DNA from: Bacteriovoracaceae bacterium
Lineage (GTDB): Bacteria > Bdellovibrionota > Bacteriovoracia > Bacteriovoracales > Bacteriovoracaceae
DNA length: 47,778 bases
Reading direction: 5' to 3'
Assembly: GCA_947377285.1 (NCBI GenBank)
Contig: CANCFT010000028.1
Span: 1 to 47,778 of the forward strand
The notes beneath the pieces were generated by a model. That model was not told the origin of the DNA. It ran no database searches and saw only the letters and a program-made list of their open reading frames with translations. A program made the position numbers and the translations under genes. Positions 7,444 to 15,687 of the stretch are shown in pieces (position 1 is the first letter of the stretch; each line of letters starts with the position of its first letter).

Positions 7444-9599
7444 GTGCTCAATCAACCACTCCAAGCTCCGGAGTAGGACGCTTAGAAAAATTTTCTTACG
7501 ATGACCAAATCGTAAGGATGTTTGTTATTGCTACAATTATTTGGGGCGCTGTGGCCCTTTTACTCGGTGTCACAATCGCTTTTGAGCTTGCAAGCTGGAA
7601 AGTCAACATGGGGCTTCAGTGGATTACCTTTGGACGTCTAAGACCTCTACACACAAATGCGGCCATTTTTGCGTTTTGTGGAAACGCTATTTTTGCTGGA
7701 GTTTACTACTCACATCAAAGACTGCTTAAAGCACGTCTATTTTCAGATGCTCTTTCAAGAATTCATTTTTGGGGTTGGCAACTTATTATCGTGTCTGCTG
7801 CTCTTACTCTCCCGTTTGGGTTTACGACCGGAAAAGAATACGCTGAATTAGAATGGCCAATTGATATTGCTATTACTGTTATTTGGGTCGTCTTTGCTGT
7901 AAACTTCTTTGGGACAATTTTTCGTCGTCGTGAACGACATATATATGTTGCTATTTGGTTCTATATCGCAACAATTATTACGGTTGCTGTGCTTCATATT
8001 GTAAACTCACTTGAAATTCCTGTTTCACTTTTTAAATCTTATTCTCTGTATGCTGGAGTTCAAGATGCATTAGTTCAATGGTGGTATGGTCATAATGCAG
8101 TGGCATTCTTTCTCACAACTCCATTTTTAGGATTAATGTATTACTTCGTTCCTAAAGCAGCCAATAGACCCGTCTATTCATATAGACTTTCTGTCATTCA
8201 CTTTTGGTCTTTAGTCTTTATTTATATTTGGGCTGGTCCCCATCATCTTCTCTACACTACACTTCCTGAATGGGCGCAAACTTTAGGTATGGCATTCTCG
8301 ATTGCTCTTTGGGCTCCAAGTTGGGGTGGGATGATTAACGGTCTTATGACTCTTAGAGGAGTTTGGGATAAAGTTAGATCTGAGCCAGTTTTAAAATTTA
8401 TGGCGATGTCACTTACTTTTTACGGTATGTCGACTTTTGAAGGCCCATTACTTTCAATTAAATCAGTCAATGCTATTGCTCACTTTACAGACTGGATTCC
8501 AGGCCACGTTCACTCGGGAACGATTGGTTGGAACTATATGTTCATCTCGGGTATGTTATTTTTCTTAGTTCCAAAACTTTGGAATACAAAACTTTTCTCA
8601 AAAGCATTAGCGACTGCTCAGTTTTGGACAGCGACAATTGGTCTCGTACTTTACATCATCTCAATGTGGGTTGCAGGTATTACTCAATCACTTATGTGGA
8701 GAGCTATTGATGCTAACGGAAAATTAGTTTATCCAAATTTTATTGAAACAGTAGTTAAAATTGTTCCCATGTACTGGGTAAGAGCTTTTGGCGGGACTCT
8801 TGTTCTCGTGTCTTTTGTTTTAATGATGTACAACCTTTTTAAAACTATGAAACAAGGATCAATTGGAAGTGTAGAAGTTTATGAAGCTTACTCACTCAAT
8901 GAATCTTCAATAGAAAAAAATGCAACTCCTCACAGATCTCTAGAAGGGTTGCCAATGATTTTTGCTGTGCTTGCCTTTCTTGCAATCTTGGTTGGTTCAG
9001 CAATTGAAATTGTGCCTTCTCTTTTATCGACAAATTATATTACAAAATTAGATGTGGTTAAACCGTATACTCCACTTGAACTACTTGGAAGAGATATCTA
9101 CGTTCGTGAAGGATGTTATCTTTGTCACTCACAAACTATTAGACCTATGGTTCATGAAGTTCTTCGATATGGGAAACACTCTGAGGCTGCAGAATTTGTT
9201 TATGATCATCCTTTCCAGTGGGGATCAAAAAGAACAGGTCCAGACTTAGCTCGTGTTGGTGGAAAATATCCAAACATGTGGCATTACCGTCATATGATAA
9301 ATCCTCGCGATGTCACTCCACAATCAATCATGCCAATCTATAAATGGTTAGTAGAACAAAAAATTGATTATGCAAGTTTACCAAGCAAATTGTCAGCAAT
9401 GAAAGCCCTGGCCGTTCCATACACTGATGAACAAATTAAAAATGGAATTGAATTGGCCCAAGTTCAGGCTAAAGAAATTACAACTGATTTAATGAATCAA
9501 GGTGTACCTGCGGCAGTTGAAGACAAAGAACTTGTTGCTCTCATTTCTTATCTTCAAAGATTAGGTAAGGATTATGGAAGTTTTAAAACTAATAATTAA
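7440..9599 (+). CDS. ccoNO: Fused cbb3 oxidase subunits I and II (CcoN-CcoO)
   Basis: This is a 719-residue fusion of the catalytic subunit CcoN (about 1-485) and the mono-heme cytochrome subunit CcoO (about 500-719) of cbb3-type cytochrome c oxidase. CcoN keeps the ligand set: His71 and His358 for low-spin heme b, His356 for the high-spin heme, and His218, His268 and His269 for CuB. Tyr262 sits where the cross-linked active-site tyrosine is expected. These assignments come from aligning motifs by eye to Pseudomonas stutzeri CcoN numbering. CcoO has one membrane helix and the heme c motif CYLCH (Cys559, Cys562, His563). No stop separates the halves. Fused CcoNO is known in several lineages, so the fusion is probably genuine. 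It overlaps ccoS by four bases and sits 11 bp before ccoQ. Confidence 0.95.
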   Translation: MSAQSTTPSSGVGRLEKFSYDDQIVRMFVIATIIWGAVALLLGVTIAFELASWKVNMGLQWITFGRLRPLHTNAAIFAFCGNAIFAGVYYSHQRLLKARLFSDALSRIHFWGWQLIIVSAALTLPFGFTTGKEYAELEWPIDIAITVIWVVFAVNFFGTIFRRRERHIYVAIWFYIATIITVAVLHIVNSLEIPVSLFKSYSLYAGVQDALVQWWYGHNAVAFFLTTPFLGLMYYFVPKAANRPVYSYRLSVIHFWSLVFIYIWAGPHHLLYTTLPEWAQTLGMAFSIALWAPSWGGMINGLMTLRGVWDKVRSEPVLKFMAMSLTFYGMSTFEGPLLSIKSVNAIAHFTDWIPGHVHSGTIGWNYMFISGMLFFLVPKLWNTKLFSKALATAQFWTATIGLVLYIISMWVAGITQSLMWRAIDANGKLVYPNFIETVVKIVPMYWVRAFGGTLVLVSFVLMMYNLFKTMKQGSIGSVEVYEAYSLNESSIEKNATPHRSLEGLPMIFAVLAFLAILVGSAIEIVPSLLSTNYITKLDVVKPYTPLELLGRDIYVREGCYLCHSQTIRPMVHEVLRYGKHSEAAEFVYDHPFQWGSKRTGPDLARVGGKYPNMWHYRHMINPRDVTPQSIMPIYKWLVEQKIDYASLPSKLSAMKALAVPYTDEQIKNGIELAQVQAKEITTDLMNQGVPAAVEDKELVALISYLQRLGKDYGSFKTNN

Positions 9600-9610
9600 A
9601 AGAGGACTTT

Positions 9611-9784
9611 ATGTATACTGAAATATTAAGTCGATTTGATAAACCTTGGCTTCCAATACTGGCCCTATTCATTTTTGGTATATGCTTTACAGCATATACC
9701 TACTGGACTTTTAAAAAATCAAATAAGCCAGTTTATGACAGTGTCTCAATGATGCCACTCGAAGATGGAGTAAAACATGAGTAA
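9611..9784 (+). CDS. ccoQ: cbb3 oxidase small subunit CcoQ
   Basis: This 57-residue protein starts at an ATG preceded by AGAGGA. A single membrane helix spans about residues 14-32 and is followed by YWTFKKSNKPVYDSVSMMPL, which resembles the short CcoQ tail with its terminal PLED. It lies between ccoNO and ccoP, the canonical ccoQ position, and overlaps the ccoP start by eight bases. CcoQ stabilises the complex in the species where it was studied. Assignment rests on position, size and topology. A 10-bp inverted repeat lies inside the gene. Confidence 0.82.
   Translation: MYTEILSRFDKPWLPILALFIFGICFTAYTYWTFKKSNKPVYDSVSMMPLEDGVKHE
9677..9700 (+). other. Stem-loop within ccoQ
   Basis: GGTATATGCT and AGCATATACC pair perfectly over 10 bp around a four-base loop. 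No U-run follows directly, so it is not a classical terminator. An mRNA-stability or processing role between ccoNO and ccoP is possible. A few repeats of this size are expected by chance in a window this long. Confidence 0.35.
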
Positions 9785-10379
9785 TACAAATGACAAAAAC
9801 ACAGAAGTTCATTTAGAAGAAGGAGAGAAAAATCTCCTTCTCGATCACACTTATGATGGAATTCATGAGTTAAATAATCCCCTTCCATCTTGGTGGAAAT
9901 TTACTTTTTATGGGGGAATTACTTTCGGATTTTTCTATATTATCCTCTATACGATAATTGGAGCTCCCTCTTTGCGTGAAGAATTTAATAAAGATTACGC
10001 GATAATTGAAAAATTCCAGGAAGAGTTTAATAAGAAGAACGGTGCTTTTGACGAAGTTAAGTATAAAGCAATAGTTGCAGATAATGGTATTAAAAAAGGT
10101 GAAGTTGTTTTTAATACAAACTGTGTTCCTTGCCACAAAGAAAAAGGAATTGGAGATATCGGTCCAAACCTGACTGATGAATACTGGATTAATTCAAAGG
10201 GAACCCCTGCCACTAATTATCCTGTAGTATTCAAAGGAGTATTGGAGAAAGGGATGCCTGTTTGGTCGGAAACTCTTTCTAGTGATGAAATTTATCAAGT
10301 TGTCTCTTACGTTCAAACGTTGCACAATACTCATCAACCTGGAGGAAAAGCTCCTCAGGGTGAAAAGGTAAGTGAATAA
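9777..10379 (+). CDS. ccoP: cbb3 oxidase cytochrome c subunit CcoP, mono-heme form
   Basis: This is a CcoP-type subunit of 200 residues. The N-terminal domain has the family signature DGIHELNNPLPSWW, followed by one membrane helix (about 42-62). A Lys/Glu-rich linker leads to a single cytochrome c domain with CVPCH (Cys116, Cys119, His120) and a likely axial Met160 in KGMPVW. Well-studied proteobacterial CcoP proteins have two c-type hemes and are longer, so this one looks mono-heme. There is no second CxxCH. It overlaps ccoQ and is followed 21 bp later by ccoG. It would pass electrons from soluble or membrane cytochromes to CcoO. Confidence 0.9.
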   Translation: MSNTNDKNTEVHLEEGEKNLLLDHTYDGIHELNNPLPSWWKFTFYGGITFGFFYIILYTIIGAPSLREEFNKDYAIIEKFQEEFNKKNGAFDEVKYKAIVADNGIKKGEVVFNTNCVPCHKEKGIGDIGPNLTDEYWINSKGTPATNYPVVFKGVLEKGMPVWSETLSSDEIYQVVSYVQTLHNTHQPGGKAPQGEKVSE

Positions 10380-10400
10380 AAAATTGACGAGGTATTATCT

Positions 10401-11810
10401 GTGGCAACCAATAGATTTGAATTAGACCCTGAAAGACTAGCGACTACTGATATTGAAGGTAATAGAGTTTACCTCTACCCGGAAGATGTCGTAGGAACTT
10501 GGAAAAATAGGCGCACATATTTCTATTGGTGCTTGATTGTTCTTTATTTGGTTTTACCTTGGGTATATATCAAAGGAAAGCCTGCTTTATTAATTAATAT
10601 TTTTACTCGAGAATTTACTTTTATGGGTTCAACTCTACATGGAGTTGAACCCATTCTTTTTTTTCTTATTTTAATTTCAGGTTTATTTTTTATCGCTTTT
10701 ATGACAAGTCTATTTGGACGTGTTTGGTGTGGTTGGGCTTGTCCACAAACTGTTTTTATACAAACAATCTTTGCCAAAATCGAAACATTTTTCGAAGGTA
10801 AAGCAAGGGCCCGCAAGATTTTAGATGAGTCTCCCTGGAGTGCTCATAAAATAATGCGCAAATCAGCTAAATGGATCGTCTTCACAATAATTTCTTTACA
10901 TATTTCTCATACATTCATTGGTTACTTTATTGGTCCACGTGAATTATTATCGATGTCTCTTCATAACCCATTTCAAAACTTGGGAATTTTTTCTGCAGTC
11001 ATGATTTTTACAGGAATTATACTTTTAGATTTTGGTTGGTTTCGGGAGCAATTTTGCATTATTGCGTGCCCATATGGTCGAATGCAATCAGTAATGATGG
11101 ATCAAAACTCGCTGGTCGTCGCTTATGATGTAAAAAGGGGGGAACCGCGTAGGTCTCCAAATCTTCCAAAGGAAAATGAAGGCGATTGTATCAATTGTTA
11201 TGCCTGTGTAAAAGTTTGCCCTACTGGAATAGATATCAGACGAGGAACTCAACTTGAATGTATCGCCTGCACTCAATGCATTGATGCATGTGATGACATA
11301 ATGATAAAGGTTAAAAAACCAAAAGGACTTATTCGTTATGCTTCAGAAAATGCACTACAAGGTGGAAAGCATAAAGTTGTCACACCTAGATCTATTTTAT
11401 ATTTGTCTATTTTCATGATTTTCGTAACTTCATTTTTTTATTTTCTTAATAAATCGACAGAGCTCTCTTTTGTTTTTATGCGCGGATCAGATGCTCCATT
11501 TCAAATGTCAACAGAAGCTAATGGACAGAAAATTGTTACAAACCATTTCACTGTAAAAGTTTCTCATCAAGGGGAAATTCATCATGAACTTTTTTTCCAA
11601 GTAAAAGAGCCTGAGTTGAAAAATAAAATACAAATTATTACTCCAATGAAACCATTAATTATGAACACAGCTGAAGTTAAAACGTTGATGTTTTTCAAAT
11701 TTGATCCTTCGATTTTAATCAAAGGGACTAGAATGATTCACATGGATGCAATTGCACATGACCATATTCTTTCAACTCAAGAGGTAATACTTGTCGGCCC
11801 AAATCCTTGA
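10401..11810 (+). CDS. ccoG: Cytochrome oxidase accessory protein CcoG (RdxA/FixG family)
   Basis: This is a membrane-bound iron-sulfur protein of 469 residues. It starts at GTG with GAGG eight bases upstream. It has membrane helices near residues 40-60, 90-110, 155-175, 195-215 and 335-355. The redox cysteines lie in VWCGWACPQ and CIIACPYGRMQ. A two-cluster ferredoxin segment follows: CINCYACVKVCP, then CIACTQCIDACD. The C-terminal third looks like the Ig-like FixG_C domain. CcoG is implicated in copper reduction for cbb3 assembly. No separate ccoH gene lies on either side. Its 3' end overlaps the next gene by 20 bases. A terminator-like hairpin lies inside the coding sequence at 10623-10664. 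Confidence 0.93.
   Translation: MATNRFELDPERLATTDIEGNRVYLYPEDVVGTWKNRRTYFYWCLIVLYLVLPWVYIKGKPALLINIFTREFTFMGSTLHGVEPILFFLILISGLFFIAFMTSLFGRVWCGWACPQTVFIQTIFAKIETFFEGKARARKILDESPWSAHKIMRKSAKWIVFTIISLHISHTFIGYFIGPRELLSMSLHNPFQNLGIFSAVMIFTGIILLDFGWFREQFCIIACPYGRMQSVMMDQNSLVVAYDVKRGEPRRSPNLPKENEGDCINCYACVKVCPTGIDIRRGTQLECIACTQCIDACDDIMIKVKKPKGLIRYASENALQGGKHKVVTPRSILYLSIFMIFVTSFFYFLNKSTELSFVFMRGSDAPFQMSTEANGQKIVTNHFTVKVSHQGEIHHELFFQVKEPELKNKIQIITPMKPLIMNTAEVKTLMFFKFDPSILIKGTRMIHMDAIAHDHILSTQEVILVGPNP
10623..10664 (+). terminator. Terminator-like hairpin inside ccoG
   Basis: A 13-bp perfect inverted repeat pairs ATGGGTTCAACTC (10623-10635) with GAGTTGAACCCAT (10642-10654) around a six-base loop. 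It is followed by TC and an unbroken run of eight T (10657-10664). It has the layout of an intrinsic terminator on the sense strand, about 220 nt into ccoG. It could reduce expression of ccoG and the downstream gene relative to ccoNOQP. Translating ribosomes could prevent folding, so activity is not certain. Confidence 0.5.
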
Positions 11811-12501
11811 GTTATCATTTTTACCATGGGTATCTTTTTTAGCCGGTCTCGGTGGAAGTCTACATTGTGTTGGAATGTGTGGCGGGCTAGTCACGGCCAC
11901 TTGTCAGAAAACTAATGATATAGCTAGATACCAATTTGGTCGTTTATTGGGTTACTTATGTTTGGGGTTATTTGCAGGAATGCTTGGTAAAATTTTTACC
12001 ATCCAAGCGAGTAATCCCAAAATCACTCTTATTCCTGGTTTAGTCTTAGGCTCCCTTTTTTTATTTTGGGGAATTCAAAATTATAGAGGGAAAAAAGCAG
12101 AAATTCCTATGCCTAAAGTTTTAAATAAATTTTACACTAAATTATGGTTAGCATTAGTTCAAAAAAATGAAAATGCGAGTAAAGCATTTTTTACTGGATT
12201 CATTTCCCTTTTTCTACCATGTGGACTTTTGTACGGAGTCGTCATTGGAGTCGCAGCCTTTGAGCATTCATTTCATGCATTATTCACTATGATCTTTTTC
12301 TGGCTTGGAACCCTACCTGCGATGGTTTTAGCTCCATCGATAATTCAAAGATTCATGAAACCACTTAAATTAAAACTGCCAAAAATGTATGCCATTAGTC
12401 TTATATTTATTGGATTAATGACAATAACCTACAGGGTGACTCAATTTCAACAAGCCAATGGTGGAGTACTTCAGTCGGGCAATATTCTCCAGTGCCATTA
12501 A
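11791..12501 (+). CDS. TauE/SafE-like (DsbD_2-type) membrane protein of cbb3 cluster
   Basis: This polytopic membrane protein has about 236 residues. The TTG start is supported by AAGAGG six bases upstream (11779-11784), inside the end of ccoG. Its six or so helices form two related halves, marked by SLHCVGMCGG near the N-terminus and LPCGLLYG in the middle. This is the pattern of the DsbD_2-like group often annotated as a sulfite exporter. Genes of this type commonly accompany ccoGHIS clusters, where roles in copper or redox handling have been proposed. Cysteines in both motifs would suit metal or thiol chemistry. The specific substrate is unknown. Literal sulfite export is unlikely from this context. 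It appears to be the last gene of the cco run. Confidence 0.75.
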   Translation: MSAQILELSFLPWVSFLAGLGGSLHCVGMCGGLVTATCQKTNDIARYQFGRLLGYLCLGLFAGMLGKIFTIQASNPKITLIPGLVLGSLFLFWGIQNYRGKKAEIPMPKVLNKFYTKLWLALVQKNENASKAFFTGFISLFLPCGLLYGVVIGVAAFEHSFHALFTMIFFWLGTLPAMVLAPSIIQRFMKPLKLKLPKMYAISLIFIGLMTITYRVTQFQQANGGVLQSGNILQCH

Positions 12502-12572
12502 TTTTTTAAATATCCTATTAATCATTCTAACTTTTTCCGATAATACTTAAAACTATCTACCGGATGATTTGA

Positions 12573-14009
12573 ATGAATATGATGAATGGAATTTTGCTTT
12601 CAACAACCATTGTGCTTTTTATTTTTTCTATATTGAATAAGAAAAAATCTATTATTGTTTTTAAATCACTAACCCCACTGACAGATATTAGTACAGACTT
12701 AATTGGGTCATCAGAACAAATCAATAGTGTAAGCCGTGATTTAAAAACAGCTTCACTTGAACAAATGGAAACACTTACTTCAACAGTCTCCATTAGCCAT
12801 GAAATAAACGCAATGATAAATCGAACTAGTGACAATGCAAATAATCTCAATATTGAAGCTAATTATTTAGAAGAAATGACTACTAAAGGAACTAGCATTA
12901 TTCAAGAAATGGTAACAACTAGTCTTGAGATAAAAGAAGGAAGTGAACATTTTAAAATCGAAATGCAAAAAAACATGGATGAACTCTACAGCGCACTTAT
13001 AGTTATTAGGGCCATATCAGAAAAAACAAAACTAATTAATGATATTGTTTTTCAAACGAAGCTACTTTCATTTAATGCGTCAGTTGAAGCTGCAAGGGCC
13101 GGTGAATATGGAAAAGGTTTTTCAGTTGTAGCAGAAGAAATTGGTAAACTTGCTCAAATGAGTGGACACACTTCAGATGAAATTTCAAAAATTGTTGAAA
13201 AAAGTACTATTTCTGTAAATGATGCCATTAAAAAAACTAAAATTAAAGCCGATGAATTAATTCAAGATTCTTTACATAGAAATGAAAAGGGATATCAATC
13301 AACACTTAATTGTGAAAATATTTTTAATCAAATCGCGAGTAAAACGACTCAAATAAATGAAACTATCAAAGAAATTACACTAGCAACAAAAGAGCAATCA
13401 ATTGGTGTTAATCAACTCGATATAGCAATTATTGCATTACAAGAAGTTGCAGACAGAAATGCACTCGTAGCAAGTCAATCAACTGAACATGCACATGAGT
13501 TTGAAATACAAACTCACAATCTCTCAAAGTTAAACCAAAAGCTAGTCAAATTAAATCCTAATCTCAAAAATAGCAAACCTCATTTTCAAAAATTCATATG
13601 GAGTGATAAATTAACCCTTGGTGTAAAAATCATGGATGATGAACATAAAATATTAATTGAAAAAATAAATGCACTCATTACAACCCTCGAACAACAATAT
13701 ATTAAAAAGGATTTAGAACTTATAAATCAATCTTTTCTAGACTTGGCAGTATTCACAACAAAGCATTTTCAAAATGAAGAAAGTTATATGCGGTCAATTC
13801 AATATCCACAACTTTCTTCACATAAAAAGATACATGAAAATTTATTATCTCAAGTGACTAATTACGGTGTTCAAATAAAAAATGGATCTTTAGACGATTC
13901 AAAAATTATATCTTTTCTCAGGAATTGGTTATTAAGCCACATTATGGGAGTAGATATGCAGTATGCAGAACATAACACTAAAAAAAATAATTACAAAAAA
14001 AGTGCTTAG
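12573..14009 (+). CDS. Methyl-accepting chemotaxis protein with C-terminal hemerythrin domain
   Basis: This 478-residue signalling protein has one short N-terminal membrane anchor (about residues 5-22) and no periplasmic sensor. The cytoplasmic MCP coiled coil has its hairpin tip near [18 protein letters not shown]. The C-terminal hemerythrin domain (about 345-470) has all seven diiron ligands in canonical order: His358, His398, Glu402 (HFQNE), His417 and His421 (HKKIH), His456 and Asp461 (HIMGVD). It therefore probably senses O2, comparable in principle to DcrH of Desulfovibrio. That comparison is by architecture. It follows the oxidase genes in the same direction. No che gene is in the window, so it must use a pathway encoded elsewhere. 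Confidence 0.9.
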   Translation: MNMMNGILLSTTIVLFIFSILNKKKSIIVFKSLTPLTDISTDLIGSSEQINSVSRDLKTASLEQMETLTSTVSISHEINAMINRTSDNANNLNIEANYLEEMTTKGTSIIQEMVTTSLEIKEGSEHFKIEMQKNMDELYSALIVIRAISEKTKLINDIVFQTKLLSFNASVEAARAGEYGKGFSVVAEEIGKLAQMSGHTSDEISKIVEKSTISVNDAIKKTKIKADELIQDSLHRNEKGYQSTLNCENIFNQIASKTTQINETIKEITLATKEQSIGVNQLDIAIIALQEVADRNALVASQSTEHAHEFEIQTHNLSKLNQKLVKLNPNLKNSKPHFQKFIWSDKLTLGVKIMDDEHKILIEKINALITTLEQQYIKKDLELINQSFLDLAVFTTKHFQNEESYMRSIQYPQLSSHKKIHENLLSQVTNYGVQIKNGSLDDSKIISFLRNWLLSHIMGVDMQYAEHNTKKNNYKKSA

Positions 14010-14014
14010 ATTTT

Positions 14015-14620
14015 TTAATCTTTGCAACAAAATTTTTGAAACTGTGCAATTTTATCAAGAGCCAATTGTGCTTTTGTTAAAAAATCTGCAGAACTCGAAA
14101 TTTCTACATAATTAGGGTGCTGTCTCCAGATAGACCCAATTTTTTCATCTATTTCATGAGATTGAGTTGATGATTCAATTCTTAGGGGATTAACATGGTT
14201 ATAACCAAACAGATCAGAAGGTGTTCGTAAGTGAATAACTGCATAATATTTTTTTAATTCATTTTCTAAAGTAGATTGGCTCATTTCCCAAAAATATTTT
14301 TCTTCTTGTGGCCAATACGCCAGTCCATCTAATGTCCCACGGTCACAAAGCCCTAACTTCCATCGATTTTCTTCACAAACTAAATTTTCCATTTCTCGCT
14401 GAACATGAAAAATTGCTCGCTGAGCTGAAGCTTTCGCTGTTAAGCTTTGCAATCTCCAAAAACCACCACCAAAAACAATAGAAGCTGCTTCAGGAATAAT
14501 TATTGCATCTTTGCATAAAAGTTTTTTTGCCATTTCCAAAACAGCTGTTTTACCAGCACCAGGTCCTCCAGTAACTACAACTAACTTTGTATTCAGATTT
14601 GTATGTGTATTTTCTTTCAA
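14015..14620 (-). CDS. P-loop ATPase of AAA_28 / TTD14-like family
   Basis: This 201-residue nucleotide-binding protein has Walker A GGPGAGKT near residues 18-25 and then IIIPEAASIVFGGG. Further motifs are GLCDRGTLDGLAYWP (Asp and Arg) and HLRTP. This fits the AAA_28 group, which resembles NadR-type or thymidylate-kinase-type P-loop folds and includes the eukaryotic TTD14 protein. Activity is not established for bacterial members. The start is TTG, supported by GGAG six bases before it. It is convergent with the MCP-hemerythrin gene and divergent from the ATP-cone nuclease, so it is probably a single-gene unit. Confidence 0.75.
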   Translation of the reverse strand: MKENTHTNLNTKLVVVTGGPGAGKTAVLEMAKKLLCKDAIIIPEAASIVFGGGFWRLQSLTAKASAQRAIFHVQREMENLVCEENRWKLGLCDRGTLDGLAYWPQEEKYFWEMSQSTLENELKKYYAVIHLRTPSDLFGYNHVNPLRIESSTQSHEIDEKIGSIWRQHPNYVEISSSADFLTKAQLALDKIAQFQKFCCKD

Positions 14621-14771
14621 AGCTATCTCCTACTTCATATCAATTTTAAATTAGATTTATCTTCTCCTATTATAATCATTCATAAATAATATAGATAAGA
14701 ATTTTTTAAATAAATCTTACACAAACGTTAAAAAGATATTAGATAATATATTCTCATGTAAAGGTAAAATA

Positions 14772-15662
14772 ATGCATCAGACTCTAAAAAATAAATACTA
14801 TGCCCAAAGTAAACAAACGATGAAAAGTGAAAATATTATAAAATATCCCAAACATCACATTTTTAAATCAACAGGTCAGTTAGAAGCTTTTTCTTCAAAA
14901 AAGCTTGAGAGGTCATTGCAGAGAAGTGGATTATCTCAACAAGATTCTAGAGATATAACAAAAAAAATTTCTAAAAACATAAAACCGGGAAGTAAAACCC
15001 GAGACATTTTCAAAGATGCTTTCAAATTAGTCCACAAAAAATCACCTATTGCTGCCACTCACTATTCCCTTAAGCAATCACTTCTTGAACTCGGGCCCAC
15101 TGGTTTTGAATTTGAATATTTTGTTTCAAAATATTTTGAAGCGATAGGGTTCAAAACATTTGTTGGAGTTATTCTTCAAGGAGAATTTGTACGACATGAA
15201 GTAGATGTCATCGCTAGTAAATCTAATTATCAAATTTATATAGAATGCAAATTTCACAATACTAGTGGCAGAATAAACGACATTAAAACGGTGTTGTATA
15301 TTAAAGCCAGATGGGATGATTTAAAAAATGGGCCCGATGGAAAATATCTCAAAGAATATTTTCTCGCAAGTAATACCGCATTTTCTAAAGATGCTATCGA
15401 TTATTCTAAAGGCGTTGGTCTTCAGTTGCTTGGTGTAAATGCCCCTGAAGGTGACTCTTTTTTAGATAAAATCAAAAAGCTAAAACTATTTCCTATTACC
15501 TCTTTAAAAAGACTGAAGAAGATTTACTGCCAAGAGTTATTATTAAATAAAATAATCCTTTGCCGAGATTTATTAAATGAAAAAATTCTTCTCAAAAAAA
15601 TGGGCTTAACAGATAATGAAATTCAATTAATTTTTAATGATGTAAAAAAAATATTGGAATAA
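14772..15662 (+). CDS. ATP-cone domain fused to Mrr-type restriction endonuclease domain
   Basis: This protein has 296 residues. AAGG seven bases before the ATG supports this start. A second ATG at 14820 would remove 16 residues. Residues about 20-110 resemble an ATP-cone, the allosteric nucleotide-binding domain of ribonucleotide reductases and NrdR. Residues about 110-230 form a PD-(D/E)xK nuclease of Mrr type: FEFEYFVSKYFEAIGF, then HEVDVIA with Asp145, then YIECKFHN with Glu158 and Lys160. The catalytic triad appears intact. The C-terminal 60 residues are Lys/Leu-rich. It has no methyltransferase partner, so it is not a standard restriction system. It is followed 25 bp later by a beta-CASP nuclease. 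Nucleotide-gated DNA or RNA cleavage is an inference from the fusion. Confidence 0.8.
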   Translation: MHQTLKNKYYAQSKQTMKSENIIKYPKHHIFKSTGQLEAFSSKKLERSLQRSGLSQQDSRDITKKISKNIKPGSKTRDIFKDAFKLVHKKSPIAATHYSLKQSLLELGPTGFEFEYFVSKYFEAIGFKTFVGVILQGEFVRHEVDVIASKSNYQIYIECKFHNTSGRINDIKTVLYIKARWDDLKNGPDGKYLKEYFLASNTAFSKDAIDYSKGVGLQLLGVNAPEGDSFLDKIKKLKLFPITSLKRLKKIYCQELLLNKIILCRDLLNEKILLKKMGLTDNEIQLIFNDVKKILE

Positions 15663-15687
15663 TTCTGTTTATCAAAAGGATATCGCT

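Noticed and set aside
14008..14021. Terminator AGATT-TTTT-AATCT between the MCP and P-loop ATPase genes
   Set aside because: A five-bp A/T-rich stem with only three following T is too weak to call.
14772..15662. Classical restriction-modification or Mrr defence system
   Set aside because: No methyltransferase or specificity gene is nearby, and the ATP-cone fusion and low-oxygen neighbours point elsewhere.
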